Positions 7,492 to 16,687 of a DNA stretch of 64,000 bases are shown in pieces. The stretch's first letter is position 1. Each line of letters starts with the position of its first letter. A model generated the notes under the pieces. That model was not told the origin of the DNA. It saw only the letters and a list, made by a program, of their open reading frames with translations, and did no database searches. Origin of the DNA: JBOGNO01 sp050747245 (GTDB taxonomy: Bacteria > Acidobacteriota > Terriglobia > Acidiferrales > UBA7541); assembly GCA_050747245.1 (NCBI GenBank), contig JBOGNO010000017.1:4947-68946 (forward strand), given 5' to 3'. A program made the position numbers and the translations under genes.

Positions 7492-10337
7492 TGGCCTCCG
7501 CCAGTTTGCGAATCGCGGGCGCGAGCGGGCGAGCCGAGAGTTTTTTCGAGAGGCATGGAAGTGTGCTCGTGAATTGGCTGGCGCTCGAGATTGTCTTCGG
7601 GATGGGAACGAAGATACGGGCCGGTCAAAGATTCCGCGGATTCATCGGCTTTGAAACGGAGATAGCGCGTTTCGTATTGCCTGGCGAGGGCAGCATCGCC
7701 CAGGCCGGTGGAGCAGAGCATGAGATTGTAATTGGCTTCGAGGTCTTCGGGGTCGATTGCCAGAGTGGCCTGGAATTCGCGGGAAGCGTCGGCGTAGCGC
7801 TTCGCGAGGAAGAGAATGCGGCCGAGGTCGTCGCGGGCGACGCGGTCACGAGGGTATTGCCAGAGCACGGTGCGCAGATGTTCCATGGCTTCGACGTATT
7901 CTCCTTCGTCACGGAGGGCTTTGGCCAAAAAGAAATGCGCACGGGCAAGGGTGGGCGAGAGGGCGAGCGCTTTTTCGAGGACCTGCTGAGCACCTTCGAG
8001 ATTGCCTTCGGCGATGCGAGCGCGTCCCATATTCACCCAGCCATCGGGATTTTTCGGATCGATTTCCGTGATTTTCGCAAACGCCGCTTCGGCAGCCTTC
8101 AAATCGCCCTGGAGAAAAAGGCCGATGCCGTAGTCGTTCCAGCGCTGCCAGTCTTCGGCGCGGAGAGAGATTTGCGGCGCGGGCGCGGTGGAAACTTTCG
8201 GCGCGATATTTAGATCCACTTCATCCTGCGCCATCACTACGACCGGAAGTTCCGGAACGGATTTGAATTTTCCGGAAACGTCGCTAGTGTCGCCGCTGAA
8301 AATCCACCGACCGTCATCGAAATCGGGAGTGACATTGGGATTCGGTGCGGCGGGATCGCGCATGCCGGCAAAAGAAAAATGCGTGTTCCACCAGGAAAAT
8401 TTGCGGTAGTTGAGGCGCGCAGTGAGATGAATGCGATCGCCTGCATTTTCCGGAATGCGCAGGCGGTAGTGGACGGTGTCGGCGGCGCCAGGAGGAATCA
8501 AGTGAACGTAGACGACGGCGCGTTCGGCCCAGGCATTGCGCTTGTTGATAGCGTTTCCGTGGGCATCGATTAGCAAAGAGCGGTAGAAATGCGCGGCGGG
8601 ATCCACGGGGCCGCCCGGATTTTCGAGGCCGCCGCTCCAAAAGATGACGCGGCCAGTTTCATCCGTGGCGCGCAGCTCAAGCCAGCAATCGAAGGCGTCC
8701 ACGGTGCCACCCGGAAAAAAATGTCCGACCTTGCGCGTGCGAACGACCACGTCGGCGCGAAGGAGGTCTCCGCGACGAACGGTGGCAGAGACGCGATTGA
8801 GGGGCGCGGTGACGGGGGCGGGCGGCGCGTTGGTCTGGGACGAGGGATTCGTTTCCGCCTCTTCTCCGACGCCAAAGGCTGTGGAGAGTTGCAGGCCGGA
8901 CGCAACCGATGCGCTTAGAGGCGCGGAGGGATTCGCAGACGGTGTTTCGGGAGAAATGGCGAAGATATCCACGCTCACCTGATTATCCTGCAGAAAGTTT
9001 TCGGTGTCCGCGAACTGCGTGGCGTCGTCATTTTCAAACGGCAAGGCAGTATTCGCGGCGAGGAAGCGGTGGGAGTGAATTTCGCCGGCCACGTTTCCGG
9101 CGTCGCGCGATTTGACGAGGGGCATGTGGCAATCGGCGCACTGCTGCGGCTTCGCGGGATAGTAGAAGGAGCGCGCGCCTTCGCCGGATACCGCGCTGGC
9201 CTGCCAGTTGTCGTACTCGTTGAAGCCGCGGACCCAGCGATAGCGATTCACGGGCACGTCGAGATGGACTTTATGGCAGGTGGAGCAGAACTGCGCGGTC
9301 TGCTGGCGCATGAAAGGTTTCAGGAAAACGCGGCGATGGGGTTCGGGATTTAGCTCGATGAGAAAATCGTGCAGGTGGCGGAGGAAAGGGTTTTTGCTCT
9401 CCGCGAAACGATGCAGCAGGGGATATTCGAGTAAGAAATCGCCCTGGCCCATGGTGCTTTTCACGCGGGCGATGGAATGACACATCATGCAGCCCATTCC
9501 CGCTTGAGCTTCAGGGGTGTGAACGATTTCGCGAATGGGAATATCCATTTTTCCGCTGAAAAGCAGAGCGGGATCGTGGCAGCCTGCGCACCACTTCGAG
9601 GAACGCACGCCGGCGACGTCCTGCATGTATTCGATGCTACGGCGATACCACTGATTGTTGAATGAAGAGAAATGATGCGCAGAACTTTGCCATTCGCGAT
9701 AAATGTCGGAATGGCAGCGCTCGCAGGCGTCGGACTCCGTAAAGTAACTTGAGGGAATCTTGATTCCGCCGGCAGTTTGCGCAGAACTGGGGAAAAACGG
9801 GCCGCTCGCGCCATCGCCTTCCGCATCCATCGAGGCAGGGGCCAACGGAGGGTTTTGGATGAGGTAGCCGCGTTCCCAAGGCACGGTGCGCAGCCACCAC
9901 GCGGCTGCGGAAACTCCGGCAACGATGAAAAATGCGAGCACGACGCGAAGCGCCACTGCGGAGGGACTTGCGCCCAGCCAGCCGCGACGGCCGGCCCAGG
10001 ACGCCAGAAGAAAAACGATTCCGAGCACGGAGAGCAAGATGTGGGCGTACAGCAATATCCATTTCTCGTGCCGCGCGCCAGTGAAAATCAAGAGCAGACC
10101 CAACACGCCGCCGGAGATGACGAGCGTCCAACCGAAGCCTTGAACCGGCGTGCAGGCTTTGCGGAAAAGCTTCTGCCAAGCGGGGATGAAAAGAATTTGC
10201 ACGGTGAGAAGAATTCCCGCGAGGAGATGCAAGACGACGACGGCTTCGTAGAAAAGCGTCGGGACGGGCCAGGCATAGAGGTAAACAGCCGACAAGCAGA
10301 GGAGGCCCAAGAGAACGGTGCGGGACTTGCTCGCCAT
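7488..10337 (-). CDS. Membrane-bound pentaheme cytochrome c with C-terminal TPR domain
   Basis: The 949-aa product starts at ATG 10337; an in-frame GTG at 10388 adds 17 residues, and neither has a clear ribosome binding site. Five hydrophobic segments occupy about residues 7-150. Five CxxCH heme sites follow at about 205, 250, 283, 351 and 400 (CERCH, CAGCH, CMMCH, CSTCH, CADCH), resembling cytochrome c554-type multiheme domains. A beta-rich region comes next, and TPR repeats fill the last 200 residues (WVNMGRARIAEGNLEGAQQV). The architecture suggests an inner-membrane redox protein with an exported heme domain and TPR docking surface. It is first in an operon with two FG-GAP/ASPIC proteins. 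The electron donor or acceptor cannot be read from sequence. Confidence 0.85.
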   Translation of the reverse strand: MASKSRTVLLGLLCLSAVYLYAWPVPTLFYEAVVVLHLLAGILLTVQILFIPAWQKLFRKACTPVQGFGWTLVISGGVLGLLLIFTGARHEKWILLYAHILLSVLGIVFLLASWAGRRGWLGASPSAVALRVVLAFFIVAGVSAAAWWLRTVPWERGYLIQNPPLAPASMDAEGDGASGPFFPSSAQTAGGIKIPSSYFTESDACERCHSDIYREWQSSAHHFSSFNNQWYRRSIEYMQDVAGVRSSKWCAGCHDPALLFSGKMDIPIREIVHTPEAQAGMGCMMCHSIARVKSTMGQGDFLLEYPLLHRFAESKNPFLRHLHDFLIELNPEPHRRVFLKPFMRQQTAQFCSTCHKVHLDVPVNRYRWVRGFNEYDNWQASAVSGEGARSFYYPAKPQQCADCHMPLVKSRDAGNVAGEIHSHRFLAANTALPFENDDATQFADTENFLQDNQVSVDIFAISPETPSANPSAPLSASVASGLQLSTAFGVGEEAETNPSSQTNAPPAPVTAPLNRVSATVRRGDLLRADVVVRTRKVGHFFPGGTVDAFDCWLELRATDETGRVIFWSGGLENPGGPVDPAAHFYRSLLIDAHGNAINKRNAWAERAVVYVHLIPPGAADTVHYRLRIPENAGDRIHLTARLNYRKFSWWNTHFSFAGMRDPAAPNPNVTPDFDDGRWIFSGDTSDVSGKFKSVPELPVVVMAQDEVDLNIAPKVSTAPAPQISLRAEDWQRWNDYGIGLFLQGDLKAAEAAFAKITEIDPKNPDGWVNMGRARIAEGNLEGAQQVLEKALALSPTLARAHFFLAKALRDEGEYVEAMEHLRTVLWQYPRDRVARDDLGRILFLAKRYADASREFQATLAIDPEDLEANYNLMLCSTGLGDAALARQYETRYLRFKADESAESLTGPYLRSHPEDNLERQPIHEHTSMPLEKTLGSPARARDSQTGGGQ

Positions 10338-10492
10338 GAAAAAAGAAGACAAACCAGCCGCCTGTGAATCAGGAATAAAATTTTGCACTATTTACGCGGT
10401 GAATTTTGTTCTCAAGGAAGCGGGAAGTCAATGCGCCGCGGTGAGAGAGCGAAGCGGGTGTGATAGACTCGCGGACTTTCCGGGAGAGAGCG

Positions 10493-11905
10493 ATGGAAGA
10501 GATTACGAGTTTGTCGGCAGCGGAAATGGCCGCAGGAATCCGCGAGAAGAAATTTTCGCTCACCGAGCTGGTGGACGCGCATTTGCGGCGAATCGAAATG
10601 CTGGAGCCAAAACTGCATGCGTTCGCGACTGTGGATGCCGAGCGGGTGCGGAGCGCGGCCCAGGCGGCGACTGAAGCAGCTACAAACAGCAAAGTGATGG
10701 GACCGCTACAGGGCGTTCCGGTGACGATTAAGAGTTCGATTGACGTTGCGGGGCTCCGGTGCGCGGCGGGATCACGATTGCGCGCGGAGTACGTGCCAGG
10801 GCAGGACGCACCGCTCGTGGCGCGACTGAAGGCAGCGGGAGCCATCGTTCTGGGGAACACGAATGTGCCGGAAATGCTGATGGCTTACGAAACGAACAAC
10901 CTTCTAAACGGGAGAACGAACAACCCGTGGGATCTGGCGCGGACGCCCGGGGGTTCGAGCGGAGGGGAAGCGGCGGCGATTGCGGCGCGCTGTTCCGCGG
11001 CAGGCGTGGGCAGCGATGGAGGGGGATCGGTGCGCGTGCCGGCGCATTTTTCAGGAATTTGCGGGCATAAACCGACGCCCGGGCGGATTCCCAGCACAGG
11101 ACATTTTCCTCCGAGCGCAGGACCCTTCGCGCATTTGGGCGTGGTGGGGCCGATGGCGCGCAGCGTGGAGGACTTGAAAATATTATTTGAGGTGATGGCG
11201 GGGCCGGACACCGGCGACGCCGCGTTCGCGCCAGTGCCGGTGCGCTGGCCGAAGAAAGGATTCGAGCGGCGCACGCGAATCGGATACTTCGAAGAAGACG
11301 GGCGCACGCCCGTGACGGCGGAAACGCGCGCGGCAGTGCGCAAGGCGGCCGAAGCTCTGCGCGCGAGGGGATTCGAAGTGGTGGAATTCCGGCCGGAGGG
11401 ACTCGAGCGGGCGCGGCAACTTTGGTGGAATTTATTCGTGCGGGCGGGGGCGCTGATGCTGGGGCCGATGCTCGAAGGACACGAACAGGAAATAAGTCCG
11501 CTACTGAAGGAATTCCGCGCGATCGAGGCGGCGGGCCCGCGGCTGACGCTTGGAGAGCTGATGATGACGCTGATCGAGCGCGATACTCTGCGCACGCAAT
11601 TTTTCGCGCAAATGGAAAGATATCCTATATTGCTTTGCCCGGTTGCGGCGATTCCGGCGTTTCGCCACGGCGAACGAGAGTGGCAAGTGGACGGAAAACG
11701 CGTGGAGTACCTGGATGCGATGAGCTACACGCAATGGTTTAATTTGCTCGGAAATCCCGGAACGGTTGTGCCGGTGGGGAAGTCGCCGGAGGGCTTGCCT
11801 ATCGGCGTGCAGGTGGTGGGCAGGTTGTATGAGGACGAAATGGCGCTCGCGGTGGCAGAAAAGATTGAAGCGGTCTGCGGTCGATTTGCGGCGCCGATGA
11901 TTTAG
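10493..11905 (+). CDS. Amidase signature family hydrolase
   Basis: The 470-aa enzyme starts at ATG 10493, with GGGAGAGAG just upstream; an in-frame ATG at 10460 is upstream of that site. The amidase signature Ser-cisSer-Lys triad is visible: Lys in [10 protein letters not shown] (about residue 80), the Gly/Ser-rich [15 protein letters not shown] (about 155-170), and [19 protein letters not shown] (about 178-196). Length and motif order fit GatA-like amidases. The substrate is unknown: no gatB or gatC lies nearby, so a role in tRNA amidation is not supported, and a general amide or indoleacetamide-type hydrolase is equally likely. Its 3' end faces the permease gene with a 3-base gap. Confidence 0.9.
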   Translation: MEEITSLSAAEMAAGIREKKFSLTELVDAHLRRIEMLEPKLHAFATVDAERVRSAAQAATEAATNSKVMGPLQGVPVTIKSSIDVAGLRCAAGSRLRAEYVPGQDAPLVARLKAAGAIVLGNTNVPEMLMAYETNNLLNGRTNNPWDLARTPGGSSGGEAAAIAARCSAAGVGSDGGGSVRVPAHFSGICGHKPTPGRIPSTGHFPPSAGPFAHLGVVGPMARSVEDLKILFEVMAGPDTGDAAFAPVPVRWPKKGFERRTRIGYFEEDGRTPVTAETRAAVRKAAEALRARGFEVVEFRPEGLERARQLWWNLFVRAGALMLGPMLEGHEQEISPLLKEFRAIEAAGPRLTLGELMMTLIERDTLRTQFFAQMERYPILLCPVAAIPAFRHGEREWQVDGKRVEYLDAMSYTQWFNLLGNPGTVVPVGKSPEGLPIGVQVVGRLYEDEMALAVAEKIEAVCGRFAAPMI

Positions 11906-11908
11906 GGT

Positions 11909-12883
11909 TCAGTGGGCGCGGGCGACGAGGAAAATTGCCAGCGCATAAAAAAGAAACATGAGGGCGAGATAGCCCCGGGCTTTGGCGTTGGCTCCGGCAA
12001 ATTCCTTCCAAACGAGAACTCCCCAGAGGGCGGCGACCATTGGTGCGGCCTGGCCGATGGCGTAAGAGATGGCGACGCCAGTAAAATTCGCGGCGACCAG
12101 ATTGAATACCGTGCCGACGCTCCAGATGGCTCCGCCAAAGAGGCCGAGCAAATGGCCGCTCGCGGGCGCAGAAAAAAATCCGCTGAAGGCCACGGGCTCA
12201 CCCACGAGCGGCTTCCTCATGAAATAGACGTTGAAGAGAAAACAGGATAGCAAAGCACCCAGAGTCAAGAACACGCCGGTAGTGTAAGGCGTCAAAGCGT
12301 TGCCCGCGGTGAGGCCGCGGGTGACGAACGGCGCCCAGAGTCCCATCAGAATTCCGGAGACGATGCAGGTGATGATGCTTTTGCGCGAAACGCCGCTTCG
12401 CGCGGAGGATAAATTCGCGTAGGCCACGCCATCGACGATGACGGCGACGACGGCGCAAATCACTCCCACGGCCAGCAGAGTGGCGCTGCCTTTTGGCTGA
12501 AGCGCGTAACTGAGGACGACGCCGACAACCAGAGCGATGCCGATGGAAACGGGGAAGGCGATGGCGAGACCCGCCATGTCAATTCCGGCGACGAGCAAAA
12601 GATTCGCGAGATTGAATATCGCGCCCGCAAGAATGACATATCCGATATTCGAGAGATCGGCTGAGTGGAGATTGGCGACGAAGCTTGATGCATCGTGGCC
12701 CGTGGAACCCAGAGTGAGAGCAAAAACGAGCGCGGTGAGAAAAATTCCGATGGCGTAGTCCCAGTAAAAAAGCTCGAAGCGATAATTTTTCACGCCCTTG
12801 TACGTATTTGCCCAGGAACCCCAGCATATGGTGCTGGTAATCATCATGGCGAGCGCGACGACGAAAGAGTGCGGAGTAAACAT
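11909..12883 (-). CDS. Ureide permease/sugar-type transporter of the DMT superfamily
   Basis: The 324-aa product is hydrophobic throughout, with about ten membrane segments. Its N-terminus (MITSTICWGSWANTYK, then FELFYWDYAIGIFL) matches the pattern of ureide-permease-like and GRP-type transporters in the drug/metabolite superfamily. It follows the PfkB kinase gene by 10 bases and the nucleoside hydrolase gene further up, so I infer that it imports the sugar or base released by the secreted hydrolase. The substrate (ribose, nucleoside, allantoin-like ureide) is not determined by sequence. Confidence 0.8.
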   Translation of the reverse strand: MFTPHSFVVALAMMITSTICWGSWANTYKGVKNYRFELFYWDYAIGIFLTALVFALTLGSTGHDASSFVANLHSADLSNIGYVILAGAIFNLANLLLVAGIDMAGLAIAFPVSIGIALVVGVVLSYALQPKGSATLLAVGVICAVVAVIVDGVAYANLSSARSGVSRKSIITCIVSGILMGLWAPFVTRGLTAGNALTPYTTGVFLTLGALLSCFLFNVYFMRKPLVGEPVAFSGFFSAPASGHLLGLFGGAIWSVGTVFNLVAANFTGVAISYAIGQAAPMVAALWGVLVWKEFAGANAKARGYLALMFLFYALAIFLVARAH

Positions 12884-12893
12884 GATGTCTTTC

Positions 12894-13865
12894 TCAGAAG
12901 GAAGCCGCAGAGGCGGGCCGCTTCGATTTTATGAAGGCGACAACTTCGTCGTGCTTGGCCATGGCGCGGGCTCCCACTTTCGTGCAGCAGAGGGCGGCAC
13001 AAGCGTTGGCGAAGGTTCCCACGCGCTCGAAATCCCAACCCTGGAGAAGAGCATAGGATAGACCGCCCATGAAGGCATCGCCCGCGCCGGTGGTATCCAC
13101 GACGGTGACTTCAAAGGCCGGCACGTGAACGCTTTTTTCGGCGCTGGCGATGATGCAGCCGTCTTTACCCATGGTGATGGCGACAAGCTTCGGCCCTGCG
13201 CGGAGCAAGGAACGCGCGATTTTGTCGAAGTCGCTTTCTCCGGTTATTTCATGGGCCGCAGCTTTGCAGGGCTTGAGCACATCGACGAGTTTGAGCGAAG
13301 CGCCCAAGTCTTTTTCAGAACCGAGATTGGCCTGAGCGAAAAAGCTAGGAGAAACGTCGAGATCGAAAATTACGCGCACGCCCGCTTCGCGAGCGACCTG
13401 CATTGCTTCCGCCACAGGCGGGAGGGGGAGTTGGGAGGCTTCGGTGTGAAAGTGGCGGGCATTCTGGATGTGAGCGAGGAACCGATTGCGAACCTGAGAG
13501 GAGGAAATTTTTCCGGTGATGTTGGGAAACATATAAATGCAACGCTCGCCAGCTTGATCCACGGGAATCCAGGTGAGGGAAGAGCGTTCGCCCTTGACGA
13601 CTTCGATGCCGGAGAGATCCATGCCGTCTTCGGCGAATGCTTTCTGGATGATGCGGCCGTTGTCGTCATCGCCGATCAGGCCGAGCCATGCGGTCTTGGC
13701 ACCGAGGCGGGCGACCTGCGTGAGGTTGTTCGCGGTCACGCCGCCGGCGTGAACTTCCAAGCTGTTGGCGTTGATTTTTTCCTCGGGGCCAAGAAGGCGA
13801 GGCACCAGCGCAAAAAAATCCACGGTGCAGCTTCCGATGCCGACCACGTCCATCTTAGGAGCCAT
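12894..13865 (-). CDS. PfkB/ribokinase-family carbohydrate kinase
   Basis: The 323-aa cytoplasmic kinase has the PfkB signatures: an N-terminal VHAGGVTANNLTQVARLGAK substrate-binding region (about 37-56) and the catalytic TTGAGDAFMGGLSYAL (about 263-278), whose Asp is the base and whose GAGD forms the anion hole. GGGAG lies 6-8 bases before the ATG. It sits between a nucleoside hydrolase and a transporter, so ribose or a nucleoside is the likely substrate. The sequence does not discriminate ribokinase from adenosine or fructose kinase. Confidence 0.9.
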   Translation of the reverse strand: MAPKMDVVGIGSCTVDFFALVPRLLGPEEKINANSLEVHAGGVTANNLTQVARLGAKTAWLGLIGDDDNGRIIQKAFAEDGMDLSGIEVVKGERSSLTWIPVDQAGERCIYMFPNITGKISSSQVRNRFLAHIQNARHFHTEASQLPLPPVAEAMQVAREAGVRVIFDLDVSPSFFAQANLGSEKDLGASLKLVDVLKPCKAAAHEITGESDFDKIARSLLRAGPKLVAITMGKDGCIIASAEKSVHVPAFEVTVVDTTGAGDAFMGGLSYALLQGWDFERVGTFANACAALCCTKVGARAMAKHDEVVAFIKSKRPASAASF

Positions 13866-13910
13866 GGTTTTCTCCCATTTCGTATTCCACTGCGCTGCGC
13901 GAACTGCGTG

Positions 13911-14999
13911 CTATTTCGCGGCAACGCCCGCGGGATTGTGAGCGCGCGGGGTAGGCTGCGTCATGAGCTTTACAAACAGGCGATAAAATTTTTCTAGGTC
14001 GAGATCGACCGGGACATGCACCAACTGCTCGCCGAGGCCGGGCGGCTCCTTGGCCGTCCAGATGAGCGTGTTGCCGTATTCGGGGCCGTGCGAGACATCG
14101 GCATCCATGTAGAGCTGGTCTTCCCTGGTGATGATTGATGGATCGAGCCAGGCAGCAGCGGCGAGCTCATCCCACATGTATTCTTCGTCGGCATATTTTC
14201 CCAAGTATTGCGCCACGGGGGTGCCGGCGCGGGCAATTTCTTCGATCATGGATTTCTTTAGGCGCGTCTTCAGGGAAATGTCCACATCGGTGACGGTGAC
14301 TTTATGCCAGGGCGAAGTCAGGACAATGTGAGTGGCTTCGGGATCCCACCAGAAATTAAATTCGCGGCGGCTGGCGGATTTCCATTCGAAGTCTCCCTCG
14401 GGAGCAATGCTGCCGCCCATCACCACCAGCTCCTGAGCGAGTTCCGGGACACTGGGATCGAGGCGAATGGCGAGGGCAATATCGGTAAGCGGCCCGGCGG
14501 CGTAAAGCGTCACTTCATGGGGGTACTGGTGCAGCATGCGAATGATGAAATGGGCGGCATCTTCGGCGACTGGCTTGGTAGAGGGATTGCCCTCGGGAAG
14601 ATCGGGGACGACAAACGGTTCGTGCGTTTTTCCCCAATTCCAGGCGCCCTGATACACGACTTTGCCGTAGAGCTTTTCCCAGCGAGCCATGAATTCCTTG
14701 CTATTGACGAGAGGGAAGACGGCGCCCGGAACGACGGGAACGTCCGTGCGACCGATGATTTCGAGCATGCGAAGGGTATGGGCGACTTCCTCGTCGCGCC
14801 ACTGGTCGCCGCTGACGATGGTGATGCCGAGGGTCTCAACATCGGGCGATTGGAGAAAGACGAGCATGGCTTGCTGATCGGTGGTAGCGGGGCCGCGGCC
14901 ATCCTGATCAATGATAACTTTGCGTTTCGATTGCGCGGCGGCCGTGGAGGCAAGCGCGAAAATAGATACGAAGAGCCAGAGAATCCTGTGGATGCGCAC
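13911..14999 (-). CDS. Secreted inosine-uridine-preferring nucleoside hydrolase-like protein
   Basis: The 362-aa product starts at GTG 14999 with GGGGGGAC upstream and has a signal peptide (ILWLFVSIFALASTAAAQ), so it should act in the periplasm or outside. The nucleoside hydrolase fold is indicated by KVIIDQDGRGPATTDQQAML near the mature N-terminus, LGITIVSGD, LYAAGPLTDIALAI and VVMGG. Family members normally carry DTDPGxDD for Ca2+; here the loop is longer and the second Asp of the DD pair is Gln (DQD-GRGPATT-DQ). The distal VTDVD could supply another ligand. It heads an apparent operon with a PfkB kinase and a transporter, consistent with cleaving nucleosides and importing ribose. A weak promoter (TTGACG, TATAAG, 15-base spacer) lies upstream. 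Confidence 0.85.
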   Translation of the reverse strand: MRIHRILWLFVSIFALASTAAAQSKRKVIIDQDGRGPATTDQQAMLVFLQSPDVETLGITIVSGDQWRDEEVAHTLRMLEIIGRTDVPVVPGAVFPLVNSKEFMARWEKLYGKVVYQGAWNWGKTHEPFVVPDLPEGNPSTKPVAEDAAHFIIRMLHQYPHEVTLYAAGPLTDIALAIRLDPSVPELAQELVVMGGSIAPEGDFEWKSASRREFNFWWDPEATHIVLTSPWHKVTVTDVDISLKTRLKKSMIEEIARAGTPVAQYLGKYADEEYMWDELAAAAWLDPSIITREDQLYMDADVSHGPEYGNTLIWTAKEPPGLGEQLVHVPVDLDLEKFYRLFVKLMTQPTPRAHNPAGVAAK

Positions 15000-15092
15000 A
15001 GCGTCCCCCCTGATGGAGCACGGCGGAGCTTATAAACGGGCAGAGGGAGCGTCAAGCGAAAACGCAGCGCGAAAGGGCGCCTGAGGGCGCGA

Positions 15093-15101
15093 TGCTATAA
15101 T
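15093..15101 (+). promoter_or_regulatory. Extended -10 promoter close to the TPR gene start
   Basis: TGCTATAAT is a consensus extended -10 element. Only six bases separate it from the ATG at 15108, so transcription should begin at or next to the start codon. No Shine-Dalgarno sequence is present in that gap. No good -35 box is visible. Confidence 0.55.
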
Positions 15102-15107
15102 CGCGGC

Positions 15108-16541
15108 ATGTTTTGCGGCAGAGTGCTCCTTGTTATTTTCCCAGCGATTTTCGCGGGATGGGTTTCTGCGCCGCTTGCGAGTGCGGCATCAATCGCGCGG
15201 CAGAATGGGGCGCTGGCAGCGGAGAAGCGCGAAGCGGCGGCGCTCCGAGCGGAGGCTCGCGACGCGCTGGCAAGGGGCGATGCCGCGACGGCGATCGCCG
15301 CTTACGAGAAGGCCATCGCGCTAGCGCCAAGGGATGGAGGGCTGCGCGTGGAATTGGGAATGCTGCTGCGGCAGGCAGGGCGCATCCCGGAAGCAATCGC
15401 GAGTTTTCAGCAGGCACTCGATATTGATCCACGAAATGAAAAGGCGGAGCTGGAGCTGGCGCAAGCGTTTCGAACGGCGTTCAACTACGACGAGGCGCGA
15501 AGATGGATGGAGCGGGCGAAGCGCGAACATCCAAAGAGCGCTGCGCCAGTTGCGGCGCTGGGACTTCTCGAAATCGAGTTGCAGGATTACGCCGGCGCGA
15601 TTCGCGAATTGGGCGCAGCGGTGCATCTCGATCCGCGAAACCTGGAGGCGCGAAATAACCTTGCGGCAGCCTACAAGGCAAAAGGCAAATTGTCCGCAGC
15701 ACTTGTGGAACTATCGGCGGTGCTGCGGCGCGATCCGAAGAACGCGCTGGCACATTTTCTGCGCGGCTCGATCTACGCGGACCAAAACAAAAATGAGCTG
15801 GCGCTCGCGGATGCGGAAAGGGTATTCGAGGAAGAGCCGGAAAAATCGCGGGACGTGCTGTTGCTAGGGAAGTTGCTGGAGCGCACGGGGAAATGCAGTC
15901 GCGCGACGGAGCTTCTGGAACCTTTGGCTAGTGCAGGGAACCCGGATTCGGAAACGCTGTACCTGCTGGGACACGCCTACCTGTGCGCGGGAAATGCGGA
16001 GCTGGCACAGAAAACTTTGGAGCGATTCGCGCAGACTTCGGATGCGGAACGGCACGCTGCGGAGGACAAGACGCAGGCGGAACATTTGGTGAAACAGGCG
16101 GGCGAGCTGGCAAGGAACAACCAGTTTGCGGCGGCGATGGAAAAACTCAACGAAGCGACGCAGAAAGACCCTTCGAACGGGAACGCGTATTCGCAGGTCG
16201 CGAAGATTTATTTTTCGGAGAATGACATCGGAAAGGCGGAAGAAGCGGTTGACCGGGCGCTCGCGATTCATCCTTATCATCCGGACTACTTGTATGTGAA
16301 GGGGAAGATTCTGGAGAGAGAAGGGAAGCTCGACGAGGCGCTCGAGGAATTTCGGCGCAATGTGATGGTCAACCCCAAAGAAGCCGACGCTTATTTCGAG
16401 ATGGGCGAAATTTATGAGCAGCGCGGCGAGCGAGAGAACGCCATCGCGGCGTTCAAGAAGGCGGTCGAATTGTCGCCCGATGATCTGGACTTCCGGAAAG
16501 CATTAGACGAAGCCACTTCCAAAGACACTCCTCCAGGATGA
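15108..16541 (+). CDS. Secreted TPR-repeat protein
   Basis: The 477-aa product begins with a signal peptide (VLLVIFPAIFAGWVSAPLASA). TPR units then run from about residue 50 to the end (AAIAAYEKAIALAPRDGGLR, AIASFQQALDIDPRNEKAEL, NAIAAFKKAVELSPDDLDF and others). TPR arrays are scaffolds for protein contacts, and no enzymatic domain is seen. The gene stands alone on the plus strand, convergent with the TonB-dependent receptor. The start is fixed by the frame and by the promoter placed just before it. No specific partner can be named. Confidence 0.85.
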   Translation: MFCGRVLLVIFPAIFAGWVSAPLASAASIARQNGALAAEKREAAALRAEARDALARGDAATAIAAYEKAIALAPRDGGLRVELGMLLRQAGRIPEAIASFQQALDIDPRNEKAELELAQAFRTAFNYDEARRWMERAKREHPKSAAPVAALGLLEIELQDYAGAIRELGAAVHLDPRNLEARNNLAAAYKAKGKLSAALVELSAVLRRDPKNALAHFLRGSIYADQNKNELALADAERVFEEEPEKSRDVLLLGKLLERTGKCSRATELLEPLASAGNPDSETLYLLGHAYLCAGNAELAQKTLERFAQTSDAERHAAEDKTQAEHLVKQAGELARNNQFAAAMEKLNEATQKDPSNGNAYSQVAKIYFSENDIGKAEEAVDRALAIHPYHPDYLYVKGKILEREGKLDEALEEFRRNVMVNPKEADAYFEMGEIYEQRGERENAIAAFKKAVELSPDDLDFRKALDEATSKDTPPG

Positions 16542-16687
16542 CCGAACAGGAACGGAAAAATGGGAAATTGCGAACAGGCGGGATACCCTGCTCCCTCGCG
16601 CGAAGGATTTCACCTCCGCGCGGCTAGCAGAATCAAAAGCCTGACTCTTAGAAGAACTCTGCTTCGTTATACCGACTCTCGGTTCGT

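Noticed and set aside
3832..7572. Plus-strand open frame of 1246 codons
   Set aside because: It is antisense to two FG-GAP genes with clear domains; long antisense frames are expected in such GC-rich DNA, and its product has no recognisable domain.
10493..11905. Calling the amidase GatA of tRNA amidotransferase
   Set aside because: The signature alone does not separate GatA from other amidases, and gatB/gatC are not adjacent.
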